From contig JBKBOU010000001.1 of assembly GCA_046293395.1 (NCBI GenBank), forward strand, positions 124,001-188,000: a stretch of DNA of 64,000 nt, given 5' to 3'. The notes below the pieces were generated by a model that worked only from the letters and a program-made list of their open reading frames with translations, had not been told where the DNA came from and ran no database searches. Made by a program: the position numbers and the translations under genes. The DNA is from CAYNRA01 sp046293395. Lineage in GTDB: Bacteria > Bacteroidota > Bacteroidia > Cytophagales > Spirosomataceae. How positions within the stretch are numbered: position 1 is the stretch's first letter; the number at the start of each line of letters is the position of its first letter. Positions 17,717 through 27,389 of the stretch are shown piece by piece.

Positions 17717-19108
17717 ATGATGAAAAATCAATTGCCTGCTGCTTTCATTGCGCAAATGGAGTCGCAGTTAGGTGCTGAAAGTTCTTCTTTTTTTGAAGCA
17801 CTTGCCCAGCAGCCCCCCGTTAGTATTCGCGTAAATCCAAGAAAAGGAACAGAAAATTTGCCTGATTTACTACTTGCTGACTCCGAAAAAGTGCCTTGGC
17901 ATCCATACGGGTATTATTTACCTGAACGCCCAAGTTTTACCGTTGATCCTGTTTTTCAAGCAGGTGGATATTACGTACAAGAAGCTTCCTCTATGTTTGT
18001 AGCCGAAGCCGTCCGCCAAACCATGGACACCTCCAAACCTCTTCGGGTACTGGATTTATGTGCTGCACCTGGCGGAAAAACCACTACTTTAGCTGCTGAA
18101 TTAACAGAGAATAGTTTTTTAATGGCGAATGAAGTCATTAAAAGTAGAATCCCCGCACTCAAAGAAAATTTACTCAAATGGGGATTCACCAATTATGTCG
18201 TCACCAACCACGACCCTGAAACAATGGCCGAGTTGGAAGGTTTCTTTGATGTGGTTCTTGTAGATGCCCCTTGCTCCGGAGAAGGGCTTTTCCGGAAAGA
18301 TGACGAAGCAGCCAAAGAATGGTCTGTGCAACATGTCGAATTGTGTTCTGCACGTCAAAAAAGAATTTTAAAAGCCGCCGCTTTTCTTGTTGCTCCAAAT
18401 GGTGTTTTGATTTATTCTACCTGTACATACAATGCCAAAGAAAATGATGAAAACGTGGCCTATATTACACAAATAACTGAGCTTGAGCGTATTGATGTTG
18501 CATTGAACCCAGAATTTGGAATGCAAGCTACCCAAGGTGGTGTTCAATTTTATCCGCACAAACTGAAAGGCGAGGGTTTTTATTTGGCTGTTTTCAGACA
18601 AAAAGGAAGAGGTTTTAATCGTGTGGATGCAAAAGTTAAATTGAACCAAGTACGTCAAAGACAATTGGAAAAAGCAATTACATGGCTGAAAGAACCAGCG
18701 AAGTTTCAGTATTTCCTGAAAAACGAAGGTACAATTGTAGCGCTACGCAAAGAAAATTTAGCTGATTATGGCAAGGTTTTTTATGCACTTAGCAAACATT
18801 CGTCTGGTTTTGAAATCGGATTATTCAAGGGAGAGGCGTTTATTCCTTCTCATGCCCTTGCGCTGTCAAACGAATTGAACGAGCAGATTCCAAGAATTGA
18901 ACTCTCATTTGAAGATGCTCAAAGATATTTTAAGCGCGAAACGTTGTCAATTGACCAATCCGTTGACCTACCGGACTCCTCCGTTTCAGGGGGCTGGTTG
19001 GTTGCCACGTACAAAGGGTATCAACTTGGTTGGCTCAAAGACGTGCAAGGAAGAATCAATAATTATTTGCCTAAAGACTGGCGCATTCGAATGGATATTC
19101 CCGCTTAA
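17717..19108 (+). CDS. 16S rRNA m5C methyltransferase, RsmF/NSUN type
   Basis: A 463-aa SAM-dependent RNA cytosine-5 methyltransferase. The NOL1/NOP2/Sun core (about 65-310) has the SAM loop LDLCAAPGGKTTTLAAEL (about 113-130), motif IV VLVDAPCSGEGLFRKDD, and motif VI YSTCTYNAKENDENVAYI with the catalytic Cys. The C-terminal 150 residues fit the RsmF-type tail with a PUA-like domain. By homology it probably methylates 16S rRNA (C1407 in E. coli). The exact target cannot be read from sequence. It is a single-gene unit closed by a strong terminator. Confidence 0.92.
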   Translation: MMKNQLPAAFIAQMESQLGAESSSFFEALAQQPPVSIRVNPRKGTENLPDLLLADSEKVPWHPYGYYLPERPSFTVDPVFQAGGYYVQEASSMFVAEAVRQTMDTSKPLRVLDLCAAPGGKTTTLAAELTENSFLMANEVIKSRIPALKENLLKWGFTNYVVTNHDPETMAELEGFFDVVLVDAPCSGEGLFRKDDEAAKEWSVQHVELCSARQKRILKAAAFLVAPNGVLIYSTCTYNAKENDENVAYITQITELERIDVALNPEFGMQATQGGVQFYPHKLKGEGFYLAVFRQKGRGFNRVDAKVKLNQVRQRQLEKAITWLKEPAKFQYFLKNEGTIVALRKENLADYGKVFYALSKHSSGFEIGLFKGEAFIPSHALALSNELNEQIPRIELSFEDAQRYFKRETLSIDQSVDLPDSSVSGGWLVATYKGYQLGWLKDVQGRINNYLPKDWRIRMDIPA

Positions 19109-19124
19109 ATCGTTTGTTATGAAT

Positions 19125-19166
19125 AAAAAAGCCGAGTAACTTAAATTGGGTTACTCGGCTTTTTTA
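19125..19166. terminator. Bidirectional intrinsic terminator
   Basis: Arms AAAAAAGCCGAGTAAC (19125-19140) and GTTACTCGGCTTTTTT form a long GC-cored stem with T-runs on both strands. It ends the rRNA methyltransferase gene (plus) and the eight-gene operon (minus). Confidence 0.92.
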
Positions 19167-19195
19167 TTGTCTAAAATCTTTTGTTTTCACTTGAT

Positions 19196-19792
19196 TTAAT
19201 ACGCTTCAAAAACCCGTATTCGGTAATTTTCACTTACTTTTCTACTTAAAAAAAGTTTGTTCGCATTGGCAAGTACGACATTTCCGGCGGTAAGTGCGGC
19301 AATACCAATGATGGTATTTTTATTCTGCCAGGGTGGAATCCGTAGAAAAGCCCAATCATACAATAAGGGCGACAAAGCAGCCGCAGAAAACGTAATATTC
19401 AACCCTTTTTTTACCGTCCTTTTATAAACACGCGCAACTTCATCTATACGAAAAGTCCTACTTTCTAGCCGGTTGGCGGTTAAATCAAAGTAATAAATCG
19501 TGAAGGTAGAATCCGTGATACGGGAAACCTCTTCTTGAAAAAACAGGTCGTCTTTTGTTTTGAAACGAAACGTATCTCCAATAAAAATGCGTTTCCGTTT
19601 CATATTTTTTAGATTCTCAACGACGAGGTATTTTTCTTTGTTTCGAATCGCTCTGTAATAGTTTGGATTGGTTCGTTTGAGTAATTCTTCTACACTTTCG
19701 GGCTCTCTCAAATGATAATCTTGGGCGTTAATTCCAGACTGAAAAAAAAGAAGAAAAGTGAATAGCAGAAGTAAAGTGGAGGTTGTTTTCAT
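19196..19792 (-). CDS. Secreted or membrane-associated hypothetical protein
   Basis: A 198-aa protein with a signal peptide (about 1-23, cut near INAQ). The middle is charged and may form a small beta domain (RKRIFIGDTFRFKTKDDLFF, about 71-90). The region from about 130 to 180 has two hydrophobic stretches (ITFSAAALSPLLYDWAF and IIGIAALTAGNVVLANA) that could be membrane segments. I recognise no family. It is the last gene of the operon, 3 bp after the DUF502 gene, so the two probably act in the same compartment. Confidence 0.7.
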   Translation of the reverse strand: MKTTSTLLLLFTFLLFFQSGINAQDYHLREPESVEELLKRTNPNYYRAIRNKEKYLVVENLKNMKRKRIFIGDTFRFKTKDDLFFQEEVSRITDSTFTIYYFDLTANRLESRTFRIDEVARVYKRTVKKGLNITFSAAALSPLLYDWAFLRIPPWQNKNTIIGIAALTAGNVVLANANKLFLSRKVSENYRIRVFEAY

Positions 19793-19795
19793 AAA

Positions 19796-20404
19796 TTAGT
19801 CTTGTTTATCTAGCAAAGAAACGCCTCCGGAGATAATAAGTTTCATTACTTCGGCACTTGGCATTTGAAGAAGTTCAATATTTTCTTTGGGTACAATATA
19901 CATGACCCCTGAAAGCGCATAACTGTGTGGGCAATATACCGCAACTTGCCCGGGTAATTGCAAAATAGTTAAATCTTTTTGCGTGATAAATCCCATTAAT
20001 TTTACCCCTGATTCCTTATTTATAGTCACAATGACAGGTTGTTGGAATTTCCGTTTATCACCAACAAAAGCAGAGGTTAAATCTTGGAAAGCAGTGTAAA
20101 ATATTTTTACAATGGGTAAATTTTTAATGACATTTTCAAGCCAGTTTTGAATTGTCTGTGGCAGTAATGTGCTGAATACAAAGCCAATAGCTGCTGTTCC
20201 ACCTACCACAATCAGAAAGCCAAGTCCAGGGATAATAAATGGTTGAGTACTTGTTTCGCTATCAAACGGAATTTGAATGAGTCCATCCACAAAATCAAAA
20301 GCGCTGTACAAAATGAAGAGTGTAAACCCGACAGGCGCGACAAACAAGAGGCCACGAACGAAGTAACCGAATACCTTTCGAAATATGTTTCGTATGAATT
20401 CCAT
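19796..20404 (-). CDS. DUF502 family membrane protein
   Basis: A 202-aa integral membrane protein of the DUF502 family. It has two membrane helices (about 14-36 and 55-80: FVRGLLFVAPVGFTLFILYS and IPGLGFLIVVGGTAAIGFVF) and a soluble C-terminal part (about 100-200) with the family-typical LPIVKIFYTAFQDLTSAF and CPHSYALSGVMYIVP segments. Family members are widespread and their function is not established in bacteria. It lies 39 bp downstream of the metallophosphoesterase gene. Confidence 0.85.
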   Translation of the reverse strand: MEFIRNIFRKVFGYFVRGLLFVAPVGFTLFILYSAFDFVDGLIQIPFDSETSTQPFIIPGLGFLIVVGGTAAIGFVFSTLLPQTIQNWLENVIKNLPIVKIFYTAFQDLTSAFVGDKRKFQQPVIVTINKESGVKLMGFITQKDLTILQLPGQVAVYCPHSYALSGVMYIVPKENIELLQMPSAEVMKLIISGGVSLLDKQD

Positions 20405-20443
20405 GGAGGCAAGATAGTTAGAAGTAAAGTCATTGGATTAGAA

Positions 20444-21274
20444 TTACTCCAAATTTAAGGAAATTCCTTGTTGGCTGGTCTCATACGGAGGGAGAATATC
20501 CGAATTATCCCAAATTCCGGTCAAAAGTGTATCTGCATACGAAAAGGGAAGCCCATTTTCCAACATCAATTGGTTGGCTTCTCCTGAATCATATTCGTAG
20601 GATTTGAATTGATACGAAAACGCACCAGATGTGTCATCGAGCAGCATGTACCAAACACGAGGCGTTCCGTCATTGGCTGGCATACCAATTACACCTGGAT
20701 TGAGCCAAAATAAGTTTTCTTGCACATCAGCAAAGGGTAAACCGCAATGTCCGGCTAGAATAATATCTGCTTTTGTGGAGGCAAAATTGTTTTTTTTGAT
20801 TTCCCAGGGCGTAGAGCCAAAAACAAATTCAGAAATATTTGTATCGGAGCCATGAAGCAAGTGAACGTTTTTTCCGGCATACGAAAAAGTGATGCGTTTG
20901 GGTAGGTTTTCCATATATGCCAATGTCGCGGGAGTCATTTTTAAAGTAGCAAAGGCAAACCATTGTTTGGCAAATACATCGCAACGGCTTCCTTCTGAAA
21001 AATTACAGCCACAATCTTCCGTTCCATTGACGAGGTTTTCTTCTACATTTCCTTGGATGGCATTTATACCCCATTTCTGGATAAACGCGAGGCACTCCAC
21101 TGGAGATGCACAATACCCGACAATATCGCCCGTACAAAAGATGCGTTCGGCTGGAATATCTTCTTTTTTTGCTAGATAAGCGAGTTCTTCCAATGCTTGA
21201 AAGTTGGAATAGACACCGCCAAAAACCAAAATCTTTCCTTTAATTTCGCCTAGATGTTGTATCGTATTATCCAC
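20444..21274 (-). CDS. Metallophosphoesterase family protein with altered metal motif I
   Basis: A 276-aa calcineurin-fold phosphoesterase. The usual first metal motif D-x-H is replaced: VFGGVYSNFQAL puts Gly20 and Tyr22 where Asp and His belong. Motif II is intact (CTGDIVGYCASP, Asp50), motif III is GNVEEN (about 75-80) instead of GNHD/E, and LAGHCGLPF keeps one His. A Cys-rich DCGCNFSEGSRCD segment follows. To my recollection a subgroup of bacterial homologues shares the FGG-x-YSN form, so this is probably a real subfamily rather than decay. The substrate is unknown. It starts 8 bp inside the symporter gene and is translationally coupled to it. Confidence 0.82.
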   Translation of the reverse strand: MDNTIQHLGEIKGKILVFGGVYSNFQALEELAYLAKKEDIPAERIFCTGDIVGYCASPVECLAFIQKWGINAIQGNVEENLVNGTEDCGCNFSEGSRCDVFAKQWFAFATLKMTPATLAYMENLPKRITFSYAGKNVHLLHGSDTNISEFVFGSTPWEIKKNNFASTKADIILAGHCGLPFADVQENLFWLNPGVIGMPANDGTPRVWYMLLDDTSGAFSYQFKSYEYDSGEANQLMLENGLPFSYADTLLTGIWDNSDILPPYETSQQGISLNLE

Positions 21275-22613
21275 GTTTTTGAATTAAAATAGGAGTTAAA
21301 AATCCAATGAAACAGCCCACTGTTCCGTATAAATTGACGGCAAGCAAGTCTGCGTATTTTCCGTCTGTCAGTAATAAATAGTCAGGAATTGGAAAAAACA
21401 AAAATAAGAATCCTGTTCCTATTCCAATCATTACAGATAAAAAATAAGAGATTTTGGGTGCATTCATTCGCCAGAACAAGAAAACAGGTGCTAAACCGAG
21501 TACCATAGTACCACTGATAGTTGTTGCTGAAAGGATTTCGGGGTCAAATAAAACAGGAAGTGTGCCAATAACGGCGAGAATAATCATTGTCCAGCGCGCT
21601 TTGGGGACACTCAGGTTTTTCCCTTGAAGTAAATCAATATGCACTAATTTCGCTGTGGACGTGAAGGTAGAATCAATGGTTGCAGCAGCAGATGTCACCA
21701 TGATTGTATTCATGGCTAAGAGCATAAATGTACCCATTACTTTGGCAACTTGTAGAGTTACGGGTGTTGCGAGTCCAGCTAATTTGGCGTAAACTCCCAC
21801 GAAACTAAATAATATAATACTAACACTACCAATAATTGTTGCCAATAAAAAAGCAGTACGGGTTACTTTCGGAGAGGTGATGAAGCCTCTATCTGTCATG
21901 ATTGGGTCATGAAATGGGTAACTCAGTACTTGAATGAGAGCAACAAACAAGAGGTTTACGCCTTGCGAAAATTGCCATTGTCCACTTTGAACGAGTGTTT
22001 TCACGCCACCGTCCGTTTGTGGAATAATAATACCTAAAATGAGTGTAATAAGCACAATAAACAGTGCCATCTGAACCAAGTCTGTGACGATGGATGTGCG
22101 CATTCCCCCTTTCAAGGTATAAGCCAAAGTGAGGACGGTAAATACAACAATGGCTGCATAATATCCGGTACTGCCTTGTTCTCCAAAGTAACTCCCAACA
22201 ATCATGGTATTGGACCAAATCTCGTTTAAAAGCCGAAATGTAATAAGGAGTGTGAACAATGCAACGGCTGATTTGCCGTATTTCTGAAGTAAAAATGTAT
22301 GAATACTGGTAAAATTGCCCTTCGTCCGCATTCGGTAAATGACCAAACCTGCGACTAAAAAGGAGAGATAATACCCCGAATAGGCCACGCCACCCACAAT
22401 CCCGAATTGATAGCCCAAATCAGCTGCGTTTGTGATGGATTTGGCAAATAGCCAACAAATAACCAAGCTGCTTGTCAGTAAAAAAAGAGTTGGTTCTTTG
22501 TCGTTGGAACTCCCTTTGAAAAAATCATTGGCTTTGTTTGACCACGGAGAAACCAGAAATAAAATGAGATTAATGGCGATTAAAAGTAGCCATTGCCAAG
22601 AAAGTAGTGTCAT
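21267..22613 (-). CDS. Sodium:solute symporter family transporter
   Basis: A 448-aa integral membrane protein of the SSS family with about 12-13 hydrophobic helices. The region YTLKGGMRTSIVTDLVQMALF and the following helix match the SSS signature that carries the Na+ sites; many SSS proteins take up sugars, amino acids or organic acids. The substrate cannot be told from sequence. It lies between SusD (54 bp upstream, with a terminator-like hairpin in the gap) and the metallophosphoesterase gene, so it is a good candidate for the inner-membrane step after SusCD import. Confidence 0.88.
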   Translation of the reverse strand: MTLLSWQWLLLIAINLILFLVSPWSNKANDFFKGSSNDKEPTLFLLTSSLVICWLFAKSITNAADLGYQFGIVGGVAYSGYYLSFLVAGLVIYRMRTKGNFTSIHTFLLQKYGKSAVALFTLLITFRLLNEIWSNTMIVGSYFGEQGSTGYYAAIVVFTVLTLAYTLKGGMRTSIVTDLVQMALFIVLITLILGIIIPQTDGGVKTLVQSGQWQFSQGVNLLFVALIQVLSYPFHDPIMTDRGFITSPKVTRTAFLLATIIGSVSIILFSFVGVYAKLAGLATPVTLQVAKVMGTFMLLAMNTIMVTSAAATIDSTFTSTAKLVHIDLLQGKNLSVPKARWTMIILAVIGTLPVLFDPEILSATTISGTMVLGLAPVFLFWRMNAPKISYFLSVMIGIGTGFLFLFFPIPDYLLLTDGKYADLLAVNLYGTVGCFIGFLTPILIQKRG

Positions 22614-22622
22614 AGAGGTAAG

Positions 22623-22654
22623 AAAAATAAACCCCTCGACAAGCCGCCGAGGGG
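22623..22654 (-). terminator. Terminator-like hairpin between SusD and symporter genes
   Basis: On the minus strand CCCCTCG (22654-22648 side) pairs with CGAGGGG across a 9-nt loop and is followed by TTTATTTTTCTT. It lies inside the operon and could reduce readthrough from the SusCD genes into the symporter gene. Confidence 0.6.
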
Positions 22655-22667
22655 CATAATGATGCGT

Positions 22668-24113
22668 TTACTTATCCCACCAAACAGGTGAATTAATGCT
22701 ATTGTTATTCGTTTTATCTGCGGCAACACGGTAATTTGTGTTATTTAATGCAGACTCGGTAGCCGGATAAGGCATCCGAACAGGAAATAAACCTTGGTTT
22801 AAACTTGCAGTGACGGGTTTCAGCGCCGGAAACCCAGTTCTTCTGAACTCTATCCAACCTTCGTACCCATTCAAAATGTTTGCTATCCACTTTTGTGTTA
22901 TAATCTGTTCCATTCTTTTGCTTGTATTTTCTTTCGAAAACGCAGCTGTACCCGTCGTCAGATAGTCAGTTGGCAAAGATGTATTCCAGAATTGAAACGC
23001 ATCTTTCACGCCTTGTTCGTAATAGGTTTGCGCATTTCCCGTTATCCATCCTTTTTCGGCTGCTTCAGCTAAGAGGAAGTTCACCTCAAAACTGGTCATA
23101 AAATTAGCTTTCAAACGACCTGCATCTTCGCGAAAAATCGTTCCAGCAAACGAATAATTACTCACAGAAATAGACAAAGTAGAAGCATCTGGGCCATTGC
23201 GTAACCCGCGATATACCTGGCTATTCGCAGCCGTTGGTCTGAAGAAAACCTGCATACGTGGGTCTTGGTATCTACGCAAAATCTCTTCCATCGTTTCCGA
23301 CATAATATACAGGTTGAAGTCTCCAATTCGTGCGGTGGACATTTTGAAATTCGTAGGCTGCGAAGCCGTAAAATTGAAAATCGCATTGTCTGTTGCTTGT
23401 GTAATGAGTTGATTATCAGTTACTAATTTTTGAATTTCAGCCCGAACATCGCGTTGGTTGGAAATACGCATGTATGCTTTTAATTGGAGCGAATTACCCA
23501 ATTTTACCCATTTTGCGAGTTGACCATTGTACAGAATATCCCCTTGTAAACGTTGCGGGCCTTTGTAATTATTGATGAGCAAAATGCCTTGTTTCAAATT
23601 AGCGAGGATACCTTTATCTCCCGTATAGATGGCTTCTTGCGTGTCATAAACTGGGGCTATTATCCCTGATTTTCCACGTAGTGCTTCTGAGTAAGGAACA
23701 TCGCCGTACAAGTCTGTCAAGAGCATGGTCAAGTAAGCTTTGTAAATCAAGGCAGGGCCTTCATAAACGGCGAAAGCAGCATTTGCGCGTGATTTTTCCA
23801 AGATGATTTCTGTATCTCTTAAATTTTCGTACAAGAAATTCCATGGATTTCCTCCGTATTGCGGTGTAGCTAATCCGTGTCTGTCGAACAAATTAAAATC
23901 AATAGATGTAAAATACTGACTCAGTGTATTCCCTGCGACAAAAGCTTCTAAGGACATTTGGTCGGCTTGGTCATACAAAACTTTCCGAAAAAGTAATTCC
24001 GGAAGCACTTCTACGGGTGCATTTGGATTCGTGTTTAACTCTGTAAATTGGTCTGTACAACTGGTACTTGTAAAGACCCAAAGAGATAAAATATAGATGA
24101 TTATTTTTTTCAT
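22668..24113 (-). CDS. SusD/RagB-like outer-membrane lipoprotein
   Basis: A 481-aa surface lipoprotein that forms the lid and binding partner of the SusC channel upstream. The lipobox is TSTSC (Cys about 19), followed by TDQFTELNTNPNAP, typical of the SusD-like_2 subgroup. The helical TPR-like core includes ALIYKAYLTMLLTDLYGDVP (about 116-135) and a C-terminal EQIITQKWIANILNGYEGWI segment. The SusD-like_2 type is often not tied to polysaccharide loci, so the ligand need not be a glycan. It is 11 bp downstream of SusC. Confidence 0.95.
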   Translation of the reverse strand: MKKIIIYILSLWVFTSTSCTDQFTELNTNPNAPVEVLPELLFRKVLYDQADQMSLEAFVAGNTLSQYFTSIDFNLFDRHGLATPQYGGNPWNFLYENLRDTEIILEKSRANAAFAVYEGPALIYKAYLTMLLTDLYGDVPYSEALRGKSGIIAPVYDTQEAIYTGDKGILANLKQGILLINNYKGPQRLQGDILYNGQLAKWVKLGNSLQLKAYMRISNQRDVRAEIQKLVTDNQLITQATDNAIFNFTASQPTNFKMSTARIGDFNLYIMSETMEEILRRYQDPRMQVFFRPTAANSQVYRGLRNGPDASTLSISVSNYSFAGTIFREDAGRLKANFMTSFEVNFLLAEAAEKGWITGNAQTYYEQGVKDAFQFWNTSLPTDYLTTGTAAFSKENTSKRMEQIITQKWIANILNGYEGWIEFRRTGFPALKPVTASLNQGLFPVRMPYPATESALNNTNYRVAADKTNNNSINSPVWWDK

Positions 24114-24124
24114 TTTTTGATTTG

Positions 24125-27100
24125 TTAGAATTGAATACCAAGTTTTACGCCAATACTCCGCGTTGTTGGATAACTCATATCTTCTACACCAGAAACCAGG
24201 CGTTGTCCTTGAAAACCAAACTGTTCTGGGTCAAAATGAGGAATTTGACTGAAGGCAAATAGGTTTCTTCCAACCAATGAGATTTGGACACTTTCTACCC
24301 GCTTTTTGAGTAAATTAGCCGGTAATTGATACCCTAGAATAACTTCACGGATTTTTAAGTAAGAAGCATTATAAGTGTTGTTTTCCTCGTGATTTCTGTC
24401 GTAAAACATTCGGTAATAGGTTTCTGCCGCGATAGCTTTTGTATTTGGTTGATAAACAGGGTTTTCTGCTGTTCCAACATTTACAACGCCAGGTGCGATG
24501 ATTCCTTCTTCCGGACGAAACGCCGTTTCCTCCAATTGTCCACCTACCGCAGCTAATGCCAATGTCCGTGAAACAACCTGACCTCCTTGGCGCCAATCCA
24601 TCAAAATACCCAATTGGATTTGTTTATATTGGAACGTTTGGTTCAAGCCTAAAATAAAGTCTGGATTGTAATTTCCAATTTTAATCAGCTCGTTATTTGC
24701 AATATATAAGCCATTTGCATTGACGATAAATTCGCCATTTTCGTTTTTCTGATAGCCTGTTCCATACATATCACCCATACGGCCTCCTTCTTTTACTTGG
24801 TACCAAATCGTTTGATTCACGCTATCATAAATTCGATTGTATGCCAATGTGATGGTCTGTCCAGGAATCGGAAGTTTCTCAACAATATTTTGGTATGTAC
24901 TGAAATTGAAGGTCGTACGCCAACTAAATGCGGCTCTTTTGATTGGGTACGCATCTAAAATGGCCTCCCATCCACGGCTACGAACCGCGCCACCGTTGAT
25001 ACTCTGCTGAGAATAACCCGACGAAACCGCAATAGGCAATGAAATAATTTGGTTTTCATTTAAGGCATTAAAATACGTCAAATCAAGCTTTAACTTATCT
25101 CCCCAAAACCGAACATCCAATCCAAATTCTGCTGAACTAATCCGCTCCGGAAGTAAATTAGCATTCGGGATTTGGGATTGATCCGTGAAGGTCGGCAGAC
25201 CATTTACAGGTGTACGCGCAACAAAAGTGCCTACTGTTTGGAACGGATTGGTGTCATTGCCCACTTGTGCGTAACTCGCCCGCAACTTTAAGAATGAGAT
25301 TTGTTCAGGTAATTTTAAGACATTAGACGCGACAAATCCTACCGCTGCCGATGGATAGAAAAAAGAAGTTCCTTGTGTACTTGTTGTAGTTGCTAATGCA
25401 CTCGACCAGTCGTTTCTACCAGTAACATCGACAAAAAGAAAATCTTTATAACCCCATTTAGCAACCCCATAAAAGCTATTAATGCGCTTATTAGCAGCAC
25501 TTTGGAAGTATTCTAGCGGCGAGGCAGCATTCGACAACGCATAGACACCCGGCTGCGCCAATGTCAAGGTTTGTGTTTGATTAGTGAAGGCACGTTGATC
25601 CATGCGGTTTCCACCAAGCGAAATATCGAACTGACTGTTTGCGATACTTTTTGTATAATTTAGCAAGAAATCGGAGTTGACTTCTCTAAAAAATACTTGT
25701 TGTTCCGCATAAGCACCGCTTTTAAACCGATTGCTGCTGTAAGCACGGCGGAAAGTACGGTTCTCGTTTTGGTAATCCATACCCGTTCGTATTGTCAAGG
25801 AAAGTTCAGGTGTCCATTGGTATTTACTAACGATATTCCCAAAAAGTCTATCGCGTTGAAACCCGTTTCTATTTTCAAAAAGTGTAAAATACGGATTGTC
25901 AAAAAATGTATAATTGTACGAAAATTGCTGGATTCCTTCCAGTCCAGGTTGCCAATACGAACGCAGCGGTTCAATGGAGTTGGAACGACCAAACCAGGCT
26001 ACCAAGGCATAATTGATATTTTCTGAACCATACTTGGTTGCAGGTCTATTCGAGCTTCCTGTTTGGATATAGTTGAGATTACTCGTGATTGTCCATTTAT
26101 TTGTTGGTGCAAACTGCATCGACGAAGCGACCGTTCTACGATTCAAGTCAACACCTGGAATATAGGACTTGCTATCCAAGTCTGTCAAAGAAAGACGAAA
26201 TTGGCTTTTTTCTGTTCCCGCTGAAATAGCTACATTATTGATGAATGTTCTGCCCGTTTGGTAAAAATCACGGAGATTAGTTGGATAAGCAACAAACGGC
26301 GTTGGAGTAATAGGCAAACCGCCGTGAACGGCAACGTCTCCAGCCCGAACAACCGTTCCATTCGCCAATGTTACTGGACTATCGTATTGAGGTAGTGAAA
26401 TACCTGCATCCAGCCTGGGCCCAAAACTGTAGGTGATGTTATCATTGATACCTCCACCTAATCCATCCTTGAAAGCGTATCTACCGCTATTTCCGAGACC
26501 GTATTCGTTTTGGAATTGTGGAAGTTGAAAAGGTGTCTCCCCGTAAATGGTGCTATTGACTTGCACACCGATTCCTTTTTTTGCCCCACCTGTTTTTGTT
26601 TTTATCAAGATTGCTCCGTTGGAAGCACGCGTACCATACAAGGCAGCGGCAGTGGGTCCCTTCAAGACGGTAACAGATTCAATATCGTCCGGGTTTACTT
26701 CCATTGCACCATTACCGAAATCGACTTCCATAAATCCGTTGGCATCGTCATTTACATTATTCACGACGGTACTATTGTTAATCGGAATCCCATCTACGAC
26801 AAATAAGGGCGATGTGTTTGTAAAGGAAGCTTCACCTCGAATAGAAATCCGGGAACTTGAGCCAACTCCTGTCGAGCCTGATGTAATGGTGACACCCGCT
26901 ACGCGTCCAGCCAAATTATCTAAGAAATTCGCTGATTTTACCTGGCTGATTTCTTTTGAATTGACCTGCTGAACGGCATAACCCAAACTTTTAGAGTCAC
27001 GCTCTAACCCGAGAGCTGTTACGACAATTTCGCTCAGTACAGCGCCTGGTTCTAGTTCGATGAGCATCGGAGAGGCAAAAGAAACAAGAACTTCTTGAGT

Positions 27101-27358
27101 GGTGTAACCAACAGAAGAAATTTTGATTTTCTTTACTTCTTTAGGAATATTCAGCTGGAATAATCCCTCGGCGTTTGTTTGTGTACCGACTGTTTTCTGT
27201 TGGACGGCAGCCGTAATATTGACGCCAACAATGGGTTCTTTTGTTTGATTATCCAAGACTTTGCCTAGGATGGTTTGGGATTCCTGTGCAAAACCTATCC
27301 AAGGGGCACAGAAAAGTAAGGTCGTGGCGAAGCACAACAAAAGGTATTTTTGTTTCAT
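24125..27358 (-). CDS. SusC/RagA-family TonB-linked outer-membrane transporter
   Basis: A 1077-aa outer-membrane protein: signal peptide (1-24), carboxypeptidase-regulatory-like domain (about 27-105, with ILGKVLDNQTKEPIVGVNI), then the SusC plug (from about 125, with RVAGVTITSGSTGVGSSSRI and LFVVDGIPINNS), and a 22-strand barrel ending in the aromatic C-terminal strand (GVKLGIQF). It imports a ligand into the periplasm by TonB energy together with the adjacent SusD. No anti-sigma/sigma or hybrid sensor gene is near, and no glycoside hydrolase is in the operon, which argues against a standard polysaccharide-use locus. Confidence 0.96.
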   Translation of the reverse strand: MKQKYLLLCFATTLLFCAPWIGFAQESQTILGKVLDNQTKEPIVGVNITAAVQQKTVGTQTNAEGLFQLNIPKEVKKIKISSVGYTTQEVLVSFASPMLIELEPGAVLSEIVVTALGLERDSKSLGYAVQQVNSKEISQVKSANFLDNLAGRVAGVTITSGSTGVGSSSRISIRGEASFTNTSPLFVVDGIPINNSTVVNNVNDDANGFMEVDFGNGAMEVNPDDIESVTVLKGPTAAALYGTRASNGAILIKTKTGGAKKGIGVQVNSTIYGETPFQLPQFQNEYGLGNSGRYAFKDGLGGGINDNITYSFGPRLDAGISLPQYDSPVTLANGTVVRAGDVAVHGGLPITPTPFVAYPTNLRDFYQTGRTFINNVAISAGTEKSQFRLSLTDLDSKSYIPGVDLNRRTVASSMQFAPTNKWTITSNLNYIQTGSSNRPATKYGSENINYALVAWFGRSNSIEPLRSYWQPGLEGIQQFSYNYTFFDNPYFTLFENRNGFQRDRLFGNIVSKYQWTPELSLTIRTGMDYQNENRTFRRAYSSNRFKSGAYAEQQVFFREVNSDFLLNYTKSIANSQFDISLGGNRMDQRAFTNQTQTLTLAQPGVYALSNAASPLEYFQSAANKRINSFYGVAKWGYKDFLFVDVTGRNDWSSALATTTSTQGTSFFYPSAAVGFVASNVLKLPEQISFLKLRASYAQVGNDTNPFQTVGTFVARTPVNGLPTFTDQSQIPNANLLPERISSAEFGLDVRFWGDKLKLDLTYFNALNENQIISLPIAVSSGYSQQSINGGAVRSRGWEAILDAYPIKRAAFSWRTTFNFSTYQNIVEKLPIPGQTITLAYNRIYDSVNQTIWYQVKEGGRMGDMYGTGYQKNENGEFIVNANGLYIANNELIKIGNYNPDFILGLNQTFQYKQIQLGILMDWRQGGQVVSRTLALAAVGGQLEETAFRPEEGIIAPGVVNVGTAENPVYQPNTKAIAAETYYRMFYDRNHEENNTYNASYLKIREVILGYQLPANLLKKRVESVQISLVGRNLFAFSQIPHFDPEQFGFQGQRLVSGVEDMSYPTTRSIGVKLGIQF

Positions 27359-27389
27359 TTGTCTGTCTAGTAAAAAATTGGACGAAAAA

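Noticed and set aside
24125..27358. A polysaccharide utilisation locus around SusCD
   Set aside because: No glycoside hydrolase, polysaccharide lyase, hybrid sensor or SusR-type regulator is nearby.
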